This document shows positions 24,688-34,183 of a stretch of 64,000 nucleotides of DNA, one piece after another. A program made the position numbers and the translations under genes. The notes beneath the pieces were generated by a model, which searched no databases, was not told where the DNA came from, and saw only the letters and a program-made list of their open reading frames with translations. The stretch is taken from contig NW_026516669.1 in assembly GCF_025766255.1 (NCBI RefSeq), positions 124,001-188,000 of the forward strand, given 5' to 3'. Numbering within the stretch: position 1 is the stretch's first letter; each line of letters starts with the position of its first letter. The DNA is from Zychaea mexicana. Its lineage: Eukaryota > Mucoromycota > Mucoromycetes > Mucorales > Lichtheimiaceae.

Positions 24688-26340
24688 ATAATAAAACAGC
24701 TGGTATTATACCAGTAGCTACTGAGAATGCATGCAAGATCTCTTACATAGTCAGTTTCGTTAGGCAACAAGCCGGAGCCTGTTTTCTTCATGGTTTTACT
24801 TCCATGGTCTCTTCATGATTAAGTAATTGTCCTGAAGCTGACTGATAGAATTGAGCAAGATTGTTCTGGCAAAGAAACTACACCAATGCAGGCTATGGGC
24901 TGGTTGGATTACAGTGTTCCACTGATAGTGGTGCATATTACTTGAGGTTCAGGTGCTCATCGCAAGGCTCCGAAGCACATACATCGGCAAATCGACTTTT
25001 CAAGTAAAAAACAGTTGCTCAGCATGTGCATCATCTAGGAACCAATCATACGATTACTGCTCCCCCACACGCTAGTTTCCATTTCTGTGATGGCTCGGCA
25101 AAATTAGCCACATGTGCTACAAAATACCCTACGGAAATCGCTTGTTCTTCTCTCTTTCTCCACATCTGTTTTAACGAAATACGCTAACAATCAGTGTATA
25201 CATAAGCAATCGGCTGTACGGAATACCTAAGCGGTTGCGAAAAGGTTTTGGCAATGAATTACCAATATAGACAAGTACAGACAGGACGTACACGTAGTAC
25301 ACGACTTTCCTGACTGTTGTATGATAGCATAGTAGTAGCGAGTACCATACCAATTAGCGCTGCCAAAGTTTAACAGTCATCCTTCAATTTTTAATATTAC
25401 CATGACCCTGGGAGAAGAAGAGAAGAGAAATTTTTGCATCAAGCAGCACAGAGTTTCTCGTGATCCGAGTGGTAAACTCTAAGTCGATTGCACGAAACCC
25501 GCTGCCGCAGCATGATGATAGCATCATCCTGTTGCAATTATTTCTCTTATTATGTGATCTGTATACAAACAAACAAAAGGCTTTGATAGGCTCGTTCCGC
25601 TATTAAAAAAATGCAGTACCCGAAATGCACGGGCTTTCGCAACAGGATCGGTGATCATACGGCTGTGATAATGAACGCGTACATAAACAAGATGTGTGGT
25701 TTCTCACGAGCCATACCCGTTTCGTTCCGGGTGCTTTTATACGGTCCAGGCACCGTTTCTGATAAGATCATCTGCAAGGGGTAGGGTAATGAGGTCTGTG
25801 AGAAAAACTACTAGTGTAGAGATAGAGGGACAAAGAACACAAGAGGCATTTATGCCTGGAAGTAGTCGTCATCATTACGACGGCCAAGGTAGCAGCTACA
25901 CTGACTTTATTCTCTTTCCGCAGCTGCGATGAAGCTGGCTATCAGCAACAACAGCGAGGATGATGTTATTGTGTCATCGGTAAAAACAAAACATGCCATT
26001 GCAATGTTTGTCGTTGCACTCGCCACAAGAGAGAAAAAGGTGGTAATTTCTGGCTCAATAGAAAAAGAGCACCTTCTTGGGATGTCACGGGATAAAATCA
26101 CCTGGGAAACTTTGTGTCTACGAATGAGTCATTTTGAGAGCGAAACGGGAAACCGAGTCAATCACAGAAAAAACACTGGGTCAATGAAAATAAATTGGGC
26201 CACAAGTCATATTTGGTTTGGGCCACGATATGCAAAAATTGACCTAACATCCCTTTTTCCTTTTTATTCAAGACATCTATGATAGGGGTTGGGAAATGGT
26301 TATTTGTTCCACCATCCTGAGAGAAACCATGGGCGGGTAG

Positions 26341-27495
26341 TTACCACATCCTCCGTCTCCACTTCGTCAACTGACGAATTGCCGTTTCGACTTCAGATGT
26401 GGTATGGTTCTCCGTTTCTGAAAAAAGTGAGTTTGCAATCTTGGCGCTTATCGATTGTTGATGTGGTGGTTTGTAGTAATATGTTTCAAAGGTATTGGAA
26501 TGGAGACTCCAATTGGCATGTTTCTTGATCTCGTCTATGGGATGACCCAACTGGACGGCTTTCGTACTAGAAGCTGCTCTGATCGAATGAGCGGAAAACT
26601 CCGTGTCAACACCCGCGTCTCTCATTGCATCCTGCACCATTTTTGACACTGTGGCTGGTCGGATTGACTTGATCTTATCCTGCTGCTCTACATATGCTAG
26701 GAATAGTGTATGATCAACGGGCAAATTGTTGCGGAGATGGTTTGTTTTTTCCATGAAGAGGGCTACCGTTTGAACTGGGCAAATATCGTCGTCGTTGATG
26801 GTGCCAAGTTGTATCGTCTTTACTTGTGTCTCCTTCGGTTCTCTTGCATTGATTGTCGCTCCCACCAATTTTCCGTCCATGTCCCGCTTGATGTGGATAT
26901 CTCTGTGCTGTAAAAGTCCAATATCAGAACGCGGTCTCCACATTGTGGTGATACACAGTAAAATAATGGCCTTCAGTTGTAGTCTTGTCAAGGTTAGCTC
27001 GACCGATGTCCCCCAGGTTCGTATTGCATCAATTATGACATTGACATCCCATGTCTCAAGTTGTTGTTTTGTGGGCAATTGTACATTATTCTTCCTTCTT
27101 GCTTTGAAGAATTCCTGGATCAATGGTTGTTTTGCAATGGGTGTTGTCTTCGGATGGCTGACGTTGAAAACTGACGCGATAGCTGATCGTATCACATTCA
27201 AGTATTGAATTGAAAATTGTTGATGGGCGAGGAGAAACTTGAAAACTTGTTGTACGTTGTATTCTTCAGGGTTAACCCGCGGATGTTGGTTTTTACACCA
27301 GTTAGTCCATAAACTCCATGCTGAGTCGTATGCTGTGTTCGTGCTTTCTCTTGTTGCGCCTTGTAGGAACTTGTTTGCTTCATCTTGTATTCCAATTTTT
27401 TTGTCTTGCCTTGGAAATAACCTCCAAGCGACTAAGGTCCATTGGTTGCTTACTTTCATGATCCAGGGTGGTGAGTGATTGATGTTGAGAATCAT
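26341..27495 (-). CDS. DIRS tyrosine recombinase
   Basis: 384 codons on the minus strand. The N-terminal core-binding part contains REST-NTAYDSAWSLW and FLLAHQQFSIQYLNVI. The catalytic domain has Arg I in TTMWRPRSDIGLL, the His-x2-Arg pair in FSAHSIRAASSTKA, and the nucleophilic Tyr in FETYYYKPPH, in the usual order. It would integrate the circular DNA form without target duplication. The Met start lies in the same frame as the upstream RT gene, separated only by TAG-CCC. In the right-arm copy that TAG is TGG, so the two proteins may once have been one. The last codons run through the terminal inverted repeat to the stop. Confidence 0.88.
   Translation of the reverse strand: MILNINHSPPWIMKVSNQWTLVAWRLFPRQDKKIGIQDEANKFLQGATRESTNTAYDSAWSLWTNWCKNQHPRVNPEEYNVQQVFKFLLAHQQFSIQYLNVIRSAIASVFNVSHPKTTPIAKQPLIQEFFKARRKNNVQLPTKQQLETWDVNVIIDAIRTWGTSVELTLTRLQLKAIILLCITTMWRPRSDIGLLQHRDIHIKRDMDGKLVGATINAREPKETQVKTIQLGTINDDDICPVQTVALFMEKTNHLRNNLPVDHTLFLAYVEQQDKIKSIRPATVSKMVQDAMRDAGVDTEFSAHSIRAASSTKAVQLGHPIDEIKKHANWSLHSNTFETYYYKPPHQQSISAKIANSLFSETENHTTSEVETAIRQLTKWRRRMW
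26382..26404. repeat. DIRS terminal inverted repeat, 3' end of element
   Basis: 23 bp, the exact reverse complement of 30319-30341. It lies inside the last codons of the recombinase gene. Confidence 0.8.
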
Positions 27496-27498
27496 GGG

Positions 27499-29373
27499 CT
27501 ACCAGTATTGGGTTGGCCAAAATGGTGTCACTAATACTGCTTCCTTCACTTTCTCTGCTCTCAATTTGTGTAGGACTCTTGGGATGAATTTCCAAGGTGG
27601 GTTGAGGTAAAGACCTCGTCGCGGCCATCGTTGAGTGAATGCATCCACCCCCTTCGCTTCCGGATCTGGGAGTAAGCTCCAAAACTGCTTCAGACGCTTG
27701 TTGTGCCTTGCCGCGAATGCATCGACCGTTAGAGGTCCCCATCTCTGTTTTATCTGTTTGAACCATTTGAATGGCAAGGCTTTCTCGTATAGTGGGATTT
27801 TCCTTCTGCTCAACTTGTCCGCTTGGATGTTCTGTACTCCCGGTATGTGTTGGTATTGCAACGTCATGTTGTATCGGTTGCATAAGTCCTGGATCTTGAT
27901 GGCTAGTTCTTGTAGTTCCACTGACGCTGTTCCTCCTGCTTTAGTGACATATTTCAGTGCCGTGATACTGTCTGGCAGTATCTTGATCGAGCAATCGCGG
28001 TATTTTTCTTTGTGTAGCTGTAACGCAAACAAGATTGTCTTCAGCTCTCGCACATTGATCGATGCGTCTTTTTCTGCTTGTGTCCAGAAACCGGACGTGT
28101 CTATCATCGTTGAACTGACCCCCCATCCGGTGTCGGAGGCGTCGACGTAGATCGTCACTGCTGGAGTCTTGTATATTGGTTTCCTGATTGGGAGACCATT
28201 CTTCACTTGTGAATACTGTATCCACCACTCGATTTCTGTCCGGCCTTGATCTGACAGTGTACATGTTTGTTCCCATTGATGGCCGTTTTCCTTCAGACAT
28301 TTCGCTAGGTCTCGTTGCAGAAAGCGTGTGTGTAGTAACGCTTCCCTTATTGCTGGGATCATCGACGTCATCTTCCCCAACAAACTTGCCATCCATCTGC
28401 AAGTCTTTGATGTCTCGTTTTTCGCCTGTCTGAGTTTCCAATTCAGCTTGGTCATTTTCTCCTTCGGGACGTGGATCATCATTGTCTTCGTCTTGAACCG
28501 GAATCCCAGGAACTCCTGTATATGTTTCGGCTCCAGTATGCTCTTTTCCCAGTTGATCAGAAAACCCAATCTTGTCAAATGGTCGATCACCGATTTTGTG
28601 TTGATTTTCATCTCCTCCTTCGACTGGGCTAGAAGACATATGTCGTCCAGGTAATACACCAGACGGATGCCTTGTTTCCTCAATGGTTCCATTGCATATC
28701 TCATTAGTTTCGAGAACACTCTTGGGGCTACACTCAATCCAAATGCAAGATCTTTGTATTGGTATATCACCCCTTGGTGACGAAATGATAGAAACTCGCG
28801 TGAGCATTGATGTATCGGTACAACCACATATGCATCCTTTAGATCGATCTTGCAGATGTAATCGTTCTTCTCCACTAGTTCCCTCAGTGCTGGAACACCT
28901 TCTATCTTGAAGTGGCTGCACTGCACAAACGCGTTGATCTTCTTGCAATCCAAAATTGGACGCCTCTTGTTTGGTTCCTGAATTGTGAAGAAATTTGACA
29001 GGTAATCTTCGTTCTGTGTCGGTGACACCTCTATAATTCCGGATCGTATAAACTTTTCTACTGCCAAGTCGACTGCTATATATTCCTCTTTGTCCATGTT
29101 CATCTGCTTCTGCTTCCAAGGGATTGGTTTCTTCGCCCACTGGATCTGGTATCCCTGTGTTATCATGGATAGTGGCCACGGGTGGTTCGTGATTTCTTTC
29201 CAATGGGACAGAAAATCTGTTAGGCGTCCACCAGGTAAGATGCCATCCGCGGGAATCTCGTAATGGTCGCTCGATTGGTGTATTTTCTGTGACACTGTTG
29301 GTTGTGATTGTGTCATATTGTTGGCTTGTGGAAGTGAGTACATGGATGGTGTAACTTTCTTGAGTGATTTCAT
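27499..29373 (-). CDS. DIRS reverse transcriptase-RNase H-methyltransferase
   Basis: 624 codons. The RT domain (about residues 95-290) includes RRPILDCKKINAFV, ICKIDLKDAYVVVPI (first Asp) and the catalytic box LVYYLDDICLLA. RNase H follows with VTIYVDASDTGWGVSS, INVRELKTILFAL, LPDSITALKYV and HIPGVQNIQADKLSR. The C-terminus carries a DAM-like N6-adenine methyltransferase remnant with LTVDAFAARHNKRL and GLYLNPPWKFIPRV (NPPW motif), as known from DIRS1-group elements. The start ATG overlaps the Gag stop as ATGA (29370-29373), suggesting coupled termination-reinitiation. The frame ends at TAG 27499-27501, directly before the recombinase in the same frame. A second 500-codon frame overlaps it, considered a shadow. 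Confidence 0.92.
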   Translation of the reverse strand: MKSLKKVTPSMYSLPQANNMTQSQPTVSQKIHQSSDHYEIPADGILPGGRLTDFLSHWKEITNHPWPLSMITQGYQIQWAKKPIPWKQKQMNMDKEEYIAVDLAVEKFIRSGIIEVSPTQNEDYLSNFFTIQEPNKRRPILDCKKINAFVQCSHFKIEGVPALRELVEKNDYICKIDLKDAYVVVPIHQCSREFLSFRHQGVIYQYKDLAFGLSVAPRVFSKLMRYAMEPLRKQGIRLVYYLDDICLLAQSKEEMKINTKSVIDHLTRLGFLINWEKSILEPKHIQEFLGFRFKTKTMMIHVPKEKMTKLNWKLRQAKNETSKTCRWMASLLGKMTSMIPAIREALLHTRFLQRDLAKCLKENGHQWEQTCTLSDQGRTEIEWWIQYSQVKNGLPIRKPIYKTPAVTIYVDASDTGWGVSSTMIDTSGFWTQAEKDASINVRELKTILFALQLHKEKYRDCSIKILPDSITALKYVTKAGGTASVELQELAIKIQDLCNRYNMTLQYQHIPGVQNIQADKLSRRKIPLYEKALPFKWFKQIKQRWGPLTVDAFAARHNKRLKQFWSLLPDPEAKGVDAFTQRWPRRGLYLNPPWKFIPRVLHKLRAEKVKEAVLVTPFWPTQYW

Positions 29374-30218
29374 TGGTCGGTTGATGTGCTTGTTGAGTTG
29401 TCGTTGTTCCTCTGTGTAGGACCCGCTGATTTGCCTCTGCCAAAAAAAATTCTTTCCTGAGTACGAATGATATCTACCACCTCGTGGTCTGTACGATGAG
29501 GATCCATGGACGTAGCCTCTTCCTCTGAAATGTCCACTTCCATAGGAGTAGCTTCCTCCTTTGGTCGATGATACTGCATTTTTGAGGACGCTCTCTTCAT
29601 ATCTAGCCTGCTGGATGCGTTGGACAAGCTTGGGAGTGAAGGCCAGATCCTTCTCTTCTTCTCTGTCTTCCTCTGCGATATGTTTGACATTCTCTAGGAG
29701 TCTGAGTGCCTTGGCTGAAAGTTCTTTGGCTTCTTAATCGACGCTTTTCCCACTAGTATATCCATAGACGGCCAGTCTTCTTGCTTTTTCGAGGATTCCC
29801 CCAAGATATTCCCATCTGATGTGTCTCCGCCTCTTTCCAGGACGAGTTGTAGTTCAGTGAAAATTTCGGTAGCAGCTCTTGCTGCCACTCTGAGCCTTTC
29901 TGATTGTTTGTATAGTGATGTAACGACTTGATAGGTTTCCATCTGGTGTCTCTTAAGGTCCTTGACGAAAACTTAGTTGACAGCTCCTGGTTTTGTCCAG
30001 CTGCCTCCTTCGTATTGTTGGACTTCCCACTTGTATTTTGTAATGTTATACCACAGGTCAGTCTGGGTAGACTCTTCCAAATCCTCGAGGATTTGCTCGG
30101 GGAGCTCAATTTTATCTTTTCTGCGTTCTGATTGACCTTCTTGGAGTCTGAGGCGTCTGCTGAGATCCAATAGCTCTCTGATTTCTTCATTGTTGTTATT
30201 GTTGTTGATATTGTTCAT
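29370..30218 (-). pseudogene. DIRS Gag-like ORF with two in-frame stops
   Basis: One minus-strand frame runs from the Met at 30218 (an Asn-rich start) to the stop at 29370 that overlaps the RT start. It is open except for in-frame TAA at 29973-29975 and TAG at 29694-29696. The product is charged and helical, with LDLSRRLRLQEGQSERRKDK and ELPEQILEDLEEST near its start, an Arg/Lys-rich middle and a Thr/Ser-rich end. No zinc knuckle is visible. Position and the ATGA overlap with RT identify it as Gag; the sequence itself is not diagnostic. Confidence 0.65.
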
Positions 30219-30318
30219 AGTACTGCCCCGATGCGTGGCTTCGAAAGATATGGGGAATAGGGGATTGAATTATATTATGATATTTAAACGAAAAATAAAG
30301 CGTGGCTCCGAGAGCAGT

Positions 30319-30341
30319 TACCACATCTGAAGTCGAAACGG
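30319..30341. repeat. DIRS terminal inverted repeat, 5' end of element
   Basis: 23 bp, the exact reverse complement of 26382-26404. Followed by AGTCAACGGAG, which is not shared. Confidence 0.8.
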
Positions 30342-30459
30342 AGTCAACGGAGATTGTATTAGGTACGACATGCAATGTATTTTTTTTGAGACGCGCTTTA
30401 TTTCTTTTGAGACTGTTGGCAATTTATTGAGATCTTTTTCGTCTAACATCTAACACCTA

Positions 30460-31799
30460 ATGGACTTCATTCACTGCTACCCTGATGAGAGCCCCATCTC
30501 AACCTACGATGAGAGCTCAGATGAGATGGATTTCGCGATCGAGCATGGCCAATTTGAGATGCTCGTCGAATTTGACACTGTTCCTGAACATGAAACACAG
30601 CCGGTTGCAATAGACGAAGCAGTAGACAGTCTTCTTAAAGACTTTAAGGAATTTGCCATCACAACACCGCAAAAATACAAAAAGTACGGCGAAGACCAGA
30701 TTGCGCGATTCATTGGTTTAGTTCAAGAGGAAGGACTCACAACGCCGAAAGCAGCAGAGCAGTGTGGTATACCTTGTAGCTCTGCTTACAGGTTACTGGA
30801 CGAGTTCAACGCTGGTTCTGGCACAGTTCTTCCTGGAAGAGTAAAGAAGCAACTTCAGCGTGAGCCAAAAAAGCTGTTTCTTGAACATACAGCTTTTTTG
30901 ATCAAGCTATTTAATGATAATCCTTCAATTGTTCTTGTGGAAGCAAAACAAAGGTTATGTCAGCATTTTGAAGAGCTTGAAGTATCTATTCTTGGTGTTT
31001 ACAAGCATATTTGGGAAAAATGTGCGATCTCATTGAAGCAGGCGACCAAGTATACTTTGGAACGCGATGCCCCAAGGACTATTCAACTGCGATTCGACAT
31101 TGTTGGTCAGTGGAAAGCTGCCGGTGTCAACTTTCAAGAAAATTGCGTGTTTGTTGATGAAGCAGGCTTTCACTCACAGTTAATGAGAGGCCGTGCATGG
31201 TCAAGAGTTGGAGATCCTGCAGTTGTAAAGGTACACACCCAAAAGGGCGTAAATATCAGCATAGTGGGCTGTACATCTTCCTTTGGGACGATCTGCTTCT
31301 CAAAGGCGGAACCATTAAAGAAGAGTGATGCTGCCAAGATTGAGAAGGAGTTTCCAGAGTCGGCTCCTAAGAAAAGAAAAGCTGGTGATCAAACCGATGT
31401 AAAACCAGTAAAACTCAAGAAAGGCACTACTGCATACCACATTGTCTAGTTATGGAGTCAGTGATAGACATCCTGTATAAACGTAATATGAAGAATATGT
31501 ATATTGTGATGGATAATTGCAGAATCCATCACTCTCACTTTGTCGTGGATACTATCAACAAGCGCGGCTATAAACCTTTGTTTATGCCGCCATATTCGCC
31601 TTTCTTGAACCCCATTGAAGAATGCTGGTCCAAGATCAAGAAGAATATTAGATGCAACCCACTCGACAAATCTGACATGCTCACGCCACGCATTGCTGAG
31701 GCATGCAATACAGTTACTAAAGCTGATTGCCAAGGTTGGATAAAACATGCTGATACTTATTGGGATCGGTGCCTGCAAAAAGAGATCGGCTTGAAGTAG
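30460..31799 (+). pseudogene. Tc1/mariner-type transposase (DD34E) with one frameshift
   Basis: The first frame, 30460-31449, has an acidic N-terminal extension of about 75 residues. A helix-turn-helix follows (DQIARFIGLVQEEGLTTPKA, AEQCGIPCSSAYRLLDEF), then VFVDEAGFHSQLMRGRAWSR with the first catalytic Asp and a basic PKKRKAG patch that could be a nuclear signal. It ends at TAG 31447-31449 in AYHIV. The second frame, 31452-31799, is shifted by one base and carries YIVMDNCRIHH (second Asp) and PPYSPFLNPIEECWSKIK (Glu). There are 34 residues between the last two catalytic residues, the DD34E class. Without the single shift it would be complete. Terminal inverted repeats were not convincingly found. 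Confidence 0.88.
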
Positions 31800-31818
31800 T
31801 AAGTTAAAATACTGTAGG

Positions 31819-31910
31819 GCGAGTTTGGAGCGAGTTTGGCGGAGTTGGGGCGAGTTTGGAGCAAGTTTAGCAGAGTTAGGGCGAGTTTGGAGCAAGTTTG
31901 GAGCGAGTTT
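31819..31910. repeat. Minisatellite, three 31-bp units
   Basis: Three units start at 31819, 31850 and 31881, each beginning GCGAGTTTGGAGC. Inside each, a shorter GAGTTTGG-type period of about 10 bp repeats. The third unit is incomplete. It lies 20 bp after the transposase stop. Confidence 0.85.
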
Positions 31911-32215
31911 GATGGATAGCTTTTATGCATCACTATGACGAAAACACTTGTTTCATTGCGGTACCATTGCCACATATGTCGAAAGTCTCTCTCCGAAGCT
32001 TCCAAATTGAAAGGTCACCTTCTCAAAATGAGGCTCAATCCATAATAATTAATTTTACTGTAAACAGTAAATTAATTTTAGTTATTCCTTTCACAGTCAA
32101 GCTAGCCTTCGTCCAAGTGCTCCTTGGCTAGAGAAGGGATTTACTCACTACCGTTGTGCCACTTAAAGTGATTTAAACTTAATGATTGAGAATAATCATC
32201 TTAGCTAAGAATTAT
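31911..32215. other. AT-rich spacer with two palindromes
   Basis: No gene. It contains a near-perfect hairpin at 32047-32077 (arms AATTAATTTTACTG and CAGTAAATTAATT, loop TAAA) and the 12-bp palindrome TCTTAGCTAAGA at 32200-32211, directly before the MITE. Confidence 0.7.
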
Positions 32216-32218
32216 TTA

Positions 32219-32348
32219 GGGGTTGAGAAATTATTTTTTTAACAAAAAATTAATTTTATCATTTATTATAATTATTTAAAAATTATATTACTTATAGTTT
32301 TTTAGCTAACAATCATTTTGCTAAAATCATTTTGCTAAGACTCACCCC
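32219..32348. mobile_element. PIF/Harbinger-type MITE, 130 bp
   Basis: The segment begins GGGGTTGAG and ends CTCACCCC, imperfect inverted ends. It is flanked by TTA on both sides (32216-32218 and 32349-32351), the three-base target duplication typical of PIF/Harbinger. The inside is over 80 percent A+T and non-coding. It ends directly in front of the ATG at 32352. Confidence 0.6.
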
Positions 32349-32351
32349 TTA

Positions 32352-33692
32352 ATGCATGATGCTTCTTTGCCCGCGCATAAGGAAGGCCGATCTTGCTATG
32401 ACACGGACGAGTATACATACATTACACAACAAAACGACACGGCGCATCCTGCAGTTGAAACCCATTTCGCGTGTATCTCTTGTCTAGCACACTATGTGGA
32501 CCTTGACGATCTTAAAGCACATGTCGACGAGTCACACATGAGCTCAGAAAAGGCCTCTGATCCTTCAAATGAGCATGCACACCCAACTACTGAAGATGAG
32601 CCGACACAGAAGAAACAACGCAAAATACAAGAAGAGGACGAGCCACTGCCAATTGTGAATAGCAAAAACAACCTTTTCAAATTCATGTCTGCCCAGCAAA
32701 GCTTTTGCGAGCTTGAAATTCCACGGATAACTTCAAAGACAATACAAACACTGGCATCCATAGCTACCATCATCGCTCCCTATAACCAACTATTGCCGGA
32801 GGACCTTTTGGAAGAGTTGTGGCAAGACAAAGCAGAGCACGCCGAACTCCAGATGTTAAAGCAATTCCCAACCACACATATCATGCTGATCGAGGCCATT
32901 GACCAACCACTGGAACAGTTACTGCAATGGCTTTGGACTTACGACAGCAAAAAGGCGTTGGGAACTGAAAAACAACTCTTACAAGCCATACGATGCATAT
33001 TGACGGATTTTGCCAGTAATTGCATCAATCCCTGGAAGGCGCCCTTTTCAGATTCCAGCGAACGAGCTTTCCTGATAAATCACGTCGCTCCGATCTTCAA
33101 ATCGTTCGGCAATCATACCGATTTGCTTTGCTTCAATTGGTGTGAAACTTATTTAAGGCAGCAAACTCAACAAGCACGGGTAATGGTTAGCACTGGCCAA
33201 TTCGACAAAGCAATACTGCGATTTGTAGATGGACTGGGGTACGATAAGAACAATGACGAACGACTGGTGCTGGAAGCATCTGGTGGGCATGCATCTGATA
33301 GTCATCAACATGCAATTGATGACACGCTGAAAATCGTGCACAGTTTAATGTGTATTCTCAAAGGAGATGCCCGAAAGCATATCAACGGAAGTCTATGCAC
33401 ATACCGGAAGGTGAAAGCTTTTGGCGTCCAAACAGTAAAGTCATCTCTGATACTCTCTGAGATGAGTCTGGGTGAAGACTTGAAATACAAATACAAGGAG
33501 GTTCGAACTGCGGAGATTCCCATCAACGATGATCACAGAAGCAAATTTTTTCCTATTGTTGACTTACTGGCATATCTTATGGTGCAACTGGATCTCCAAA
33601 TGAAGCATCTCAGTGGATTGCAGGAGGAACACGACGGCAAGGTGGTAGTCAAGCGAGAAGATACCATACGATCAACACTGTATAACACATAG
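32352..33692 (+). CDS. C2H2-finger-containing protein of unknown function, likely N-terminally clipped
   Basis: 446 codons. A C2H2 finger (FACISCLAHYVDLDDLKAHV, then DESH) sits at about residues 40-62, followed by a Lys/acidic linker with KKQRK. The long C-terminal part is helical. It contains DGLGYDKNNDERLVLEASGG followed by HASDSHQHAIDDTLKIVHSL, then KVKAFGVQTVKSSLILSEMS. The Asp/Glu spacing in that stretch is loosely like PD-(D/E)XK nucleases, but I could not confirm a fold. The ATG lies one base after the MITE target duplication, so the original start or promoter was probably upstream and lost. G+C is clearly higher than in the CRESS-like element that follows. A lineage-specific fungal family is likely. 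Confidence 0.6.
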   Translation: MHDASLPAHKEGRSCYDTDEYTYITQQNDTAHPAVETHFACISCLAHYVDLDDLKAHVDESHMSSEKASDPSNEHAHPTTEDEPTQKKQRKIQEEDEPLPIVNSKNNLFKFMSAQQSFCELEIPRITSKTIQTLASIATIIAPYNQLLPEDLLEELWQDKAEHAELQMLKQFPTTHIMLIEAIDQPLEQLLQWLWTYDSKKALGTEKQLLQAIRCILTDFASNCINPWKAPFSDSSERAFLINHVAPIFKSFGNHTDLLCFNWCETYLRQQTQQARVMVSTGQFDKAILRFVDGLGYDKNNDERLVLEASGGHASDSHQHAIDDTLKIVHSLMCILKGDARKHINGSLCTYRKVKAFGVQTVKSSLILSEMSLGEDLKYKYKEVRTAEIPINDDHRSKFFPIVDLLAYLMVQLDLQMKHLSGLQEEHDGKVVVKREDTIRSTLYNT

Positions 33693-33726
33693 GGGGACCA
33701 GCCATGGTTATGATGATTTTAATACG

Positions 33727-33743
33727 ATCTAGTAACCCTAGAT
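33727..33743. other. Left-end hairpin, ATCTAG stem
   Basis: ATCTAG-TAACC-CTAGAT, a perfect 6-bp stem with a 5-nt loop. The stem core ATCTA/TAGAT is shared with the right-end hairpin. Confidence 0.6.
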
Positions 33744-33843
33744 GACTTATTAGCTAAGATATATCAGGATAGCCAAATTCATTTTTATTGAAATAATTCA
33801 TGCATGAATGTCTTGGCATGCATACATTTAAATTTTTGAAAAA

Positions 33844-33862
33844 AATAAAAATTGAATTTTTT
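33844..33862. repeat. Subterminal inverted repeat, left copy
   Basis: AATAAAAATTGAATTTTTT, the exact reverse complement of 37621-37639. It lies about 115-140 bp inside the left edge; its partner lies a similar distance inside the right edge. Confidence 0.6.
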
Positions 33863-33958
33863 TTTTAATATAAAAATAATACCACAGAATATAAAGCAAA
33901 ATATATTTGTTATATTTTTTTTAGCACTCCAACAAAACTACCCCAACGAAAACACAAC

Positions 33959-34075
33959 ATGGACCAAATGAACCTCCTCACATTTATTGCCATTATGGCT
34001 GATTTTATTCCTATATTAGGAATAACATTGACGCTCTTAATAGAAAGAGCAAAGCATCTTGCTGAACATCATTAA
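33959..34075 (+). CDS. Short hydrophobic peptide upstream of Rep, same frame
   Basis: 38 codons starting MDQMNLLTFIAIMADF, mostly hydrophobic, ending in TAA at 34073-34075. The same frame continues open with a charged helical stretch right up to the Rep Met at 34184. It may be the original N-terminus of the Rep protein cut off by a nonsense mutation, or a separate membrane peptide. The TAA is one C-to-T change from a Gln codon. Confidence 0.35.
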   Translation: MDQMNLLTFIAIMADFIPILGITLTLLIERAKHLAEHH

Positions 34076-34183
34076 GATGTTAGTGAAAAAACAATTGCTG
34101 ACCAACTAAGGGTCGAACTCGAAAAGGACCTCAAAAAGGCTAACATAACAAAGGAAGTAAGGGACGAGAACCGTACTGCAATA

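Larger units (their letters stand above)
24688..28555 (-). repeat. Left arm of a 3.87-kb inverted duplication
   Basis: This segment is nearly identical to the reverse complement of 37759-41624. It contains the 3' half of the DIRS element plus about 1.65 kb of flanking DNA (24688-26340) that holds no gene I can support. Differences seen between arms: two single-base deletions in the right arm (near 38867 and 38916) and a handful of substitutions. Because the flank is copied along with the transposon, this is a segmental duplication, not two retrotransposition events. The outer break is at 24687/24688. The inner break lies inside the reverse transcriptase gene. Confidence 0.92.
26341..30341 (-). 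mobile_element. DIRS-family tyrosine-recombinase retrotransposon
   Basis: On the minus strand the order is Gag-like, reverse transcriptase-RNase H-methyltransferase, tyrosine recombinase. A 23-bp perfect inverted repeat lies at the two ends (26382-26404 and 30319-30341). The 12-mer AGTTACCACATC also occurs at both edges in the same direction (26339-26350 and 30316-30327), as expected for DIRS termini and their internal complementary region. There are no LTRs and no DDE integrase. The terminal repeat on the left overlaps the end of the recombinase gene. The Gag frame is interrupted, so the copy is probably not autonomous. Confidence 0.9.

Noticed and set aside
27941..29443. A 500-codon minus-strand frame overlapping the DIRS RT gene, also open in the right arm (to 38373)
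   Set aside because: It has no recognisable domain, is rich in Arg/Thr/Glu as expected from an offset frame of the RT gene, and the RT frame carries all catalytic motifs.
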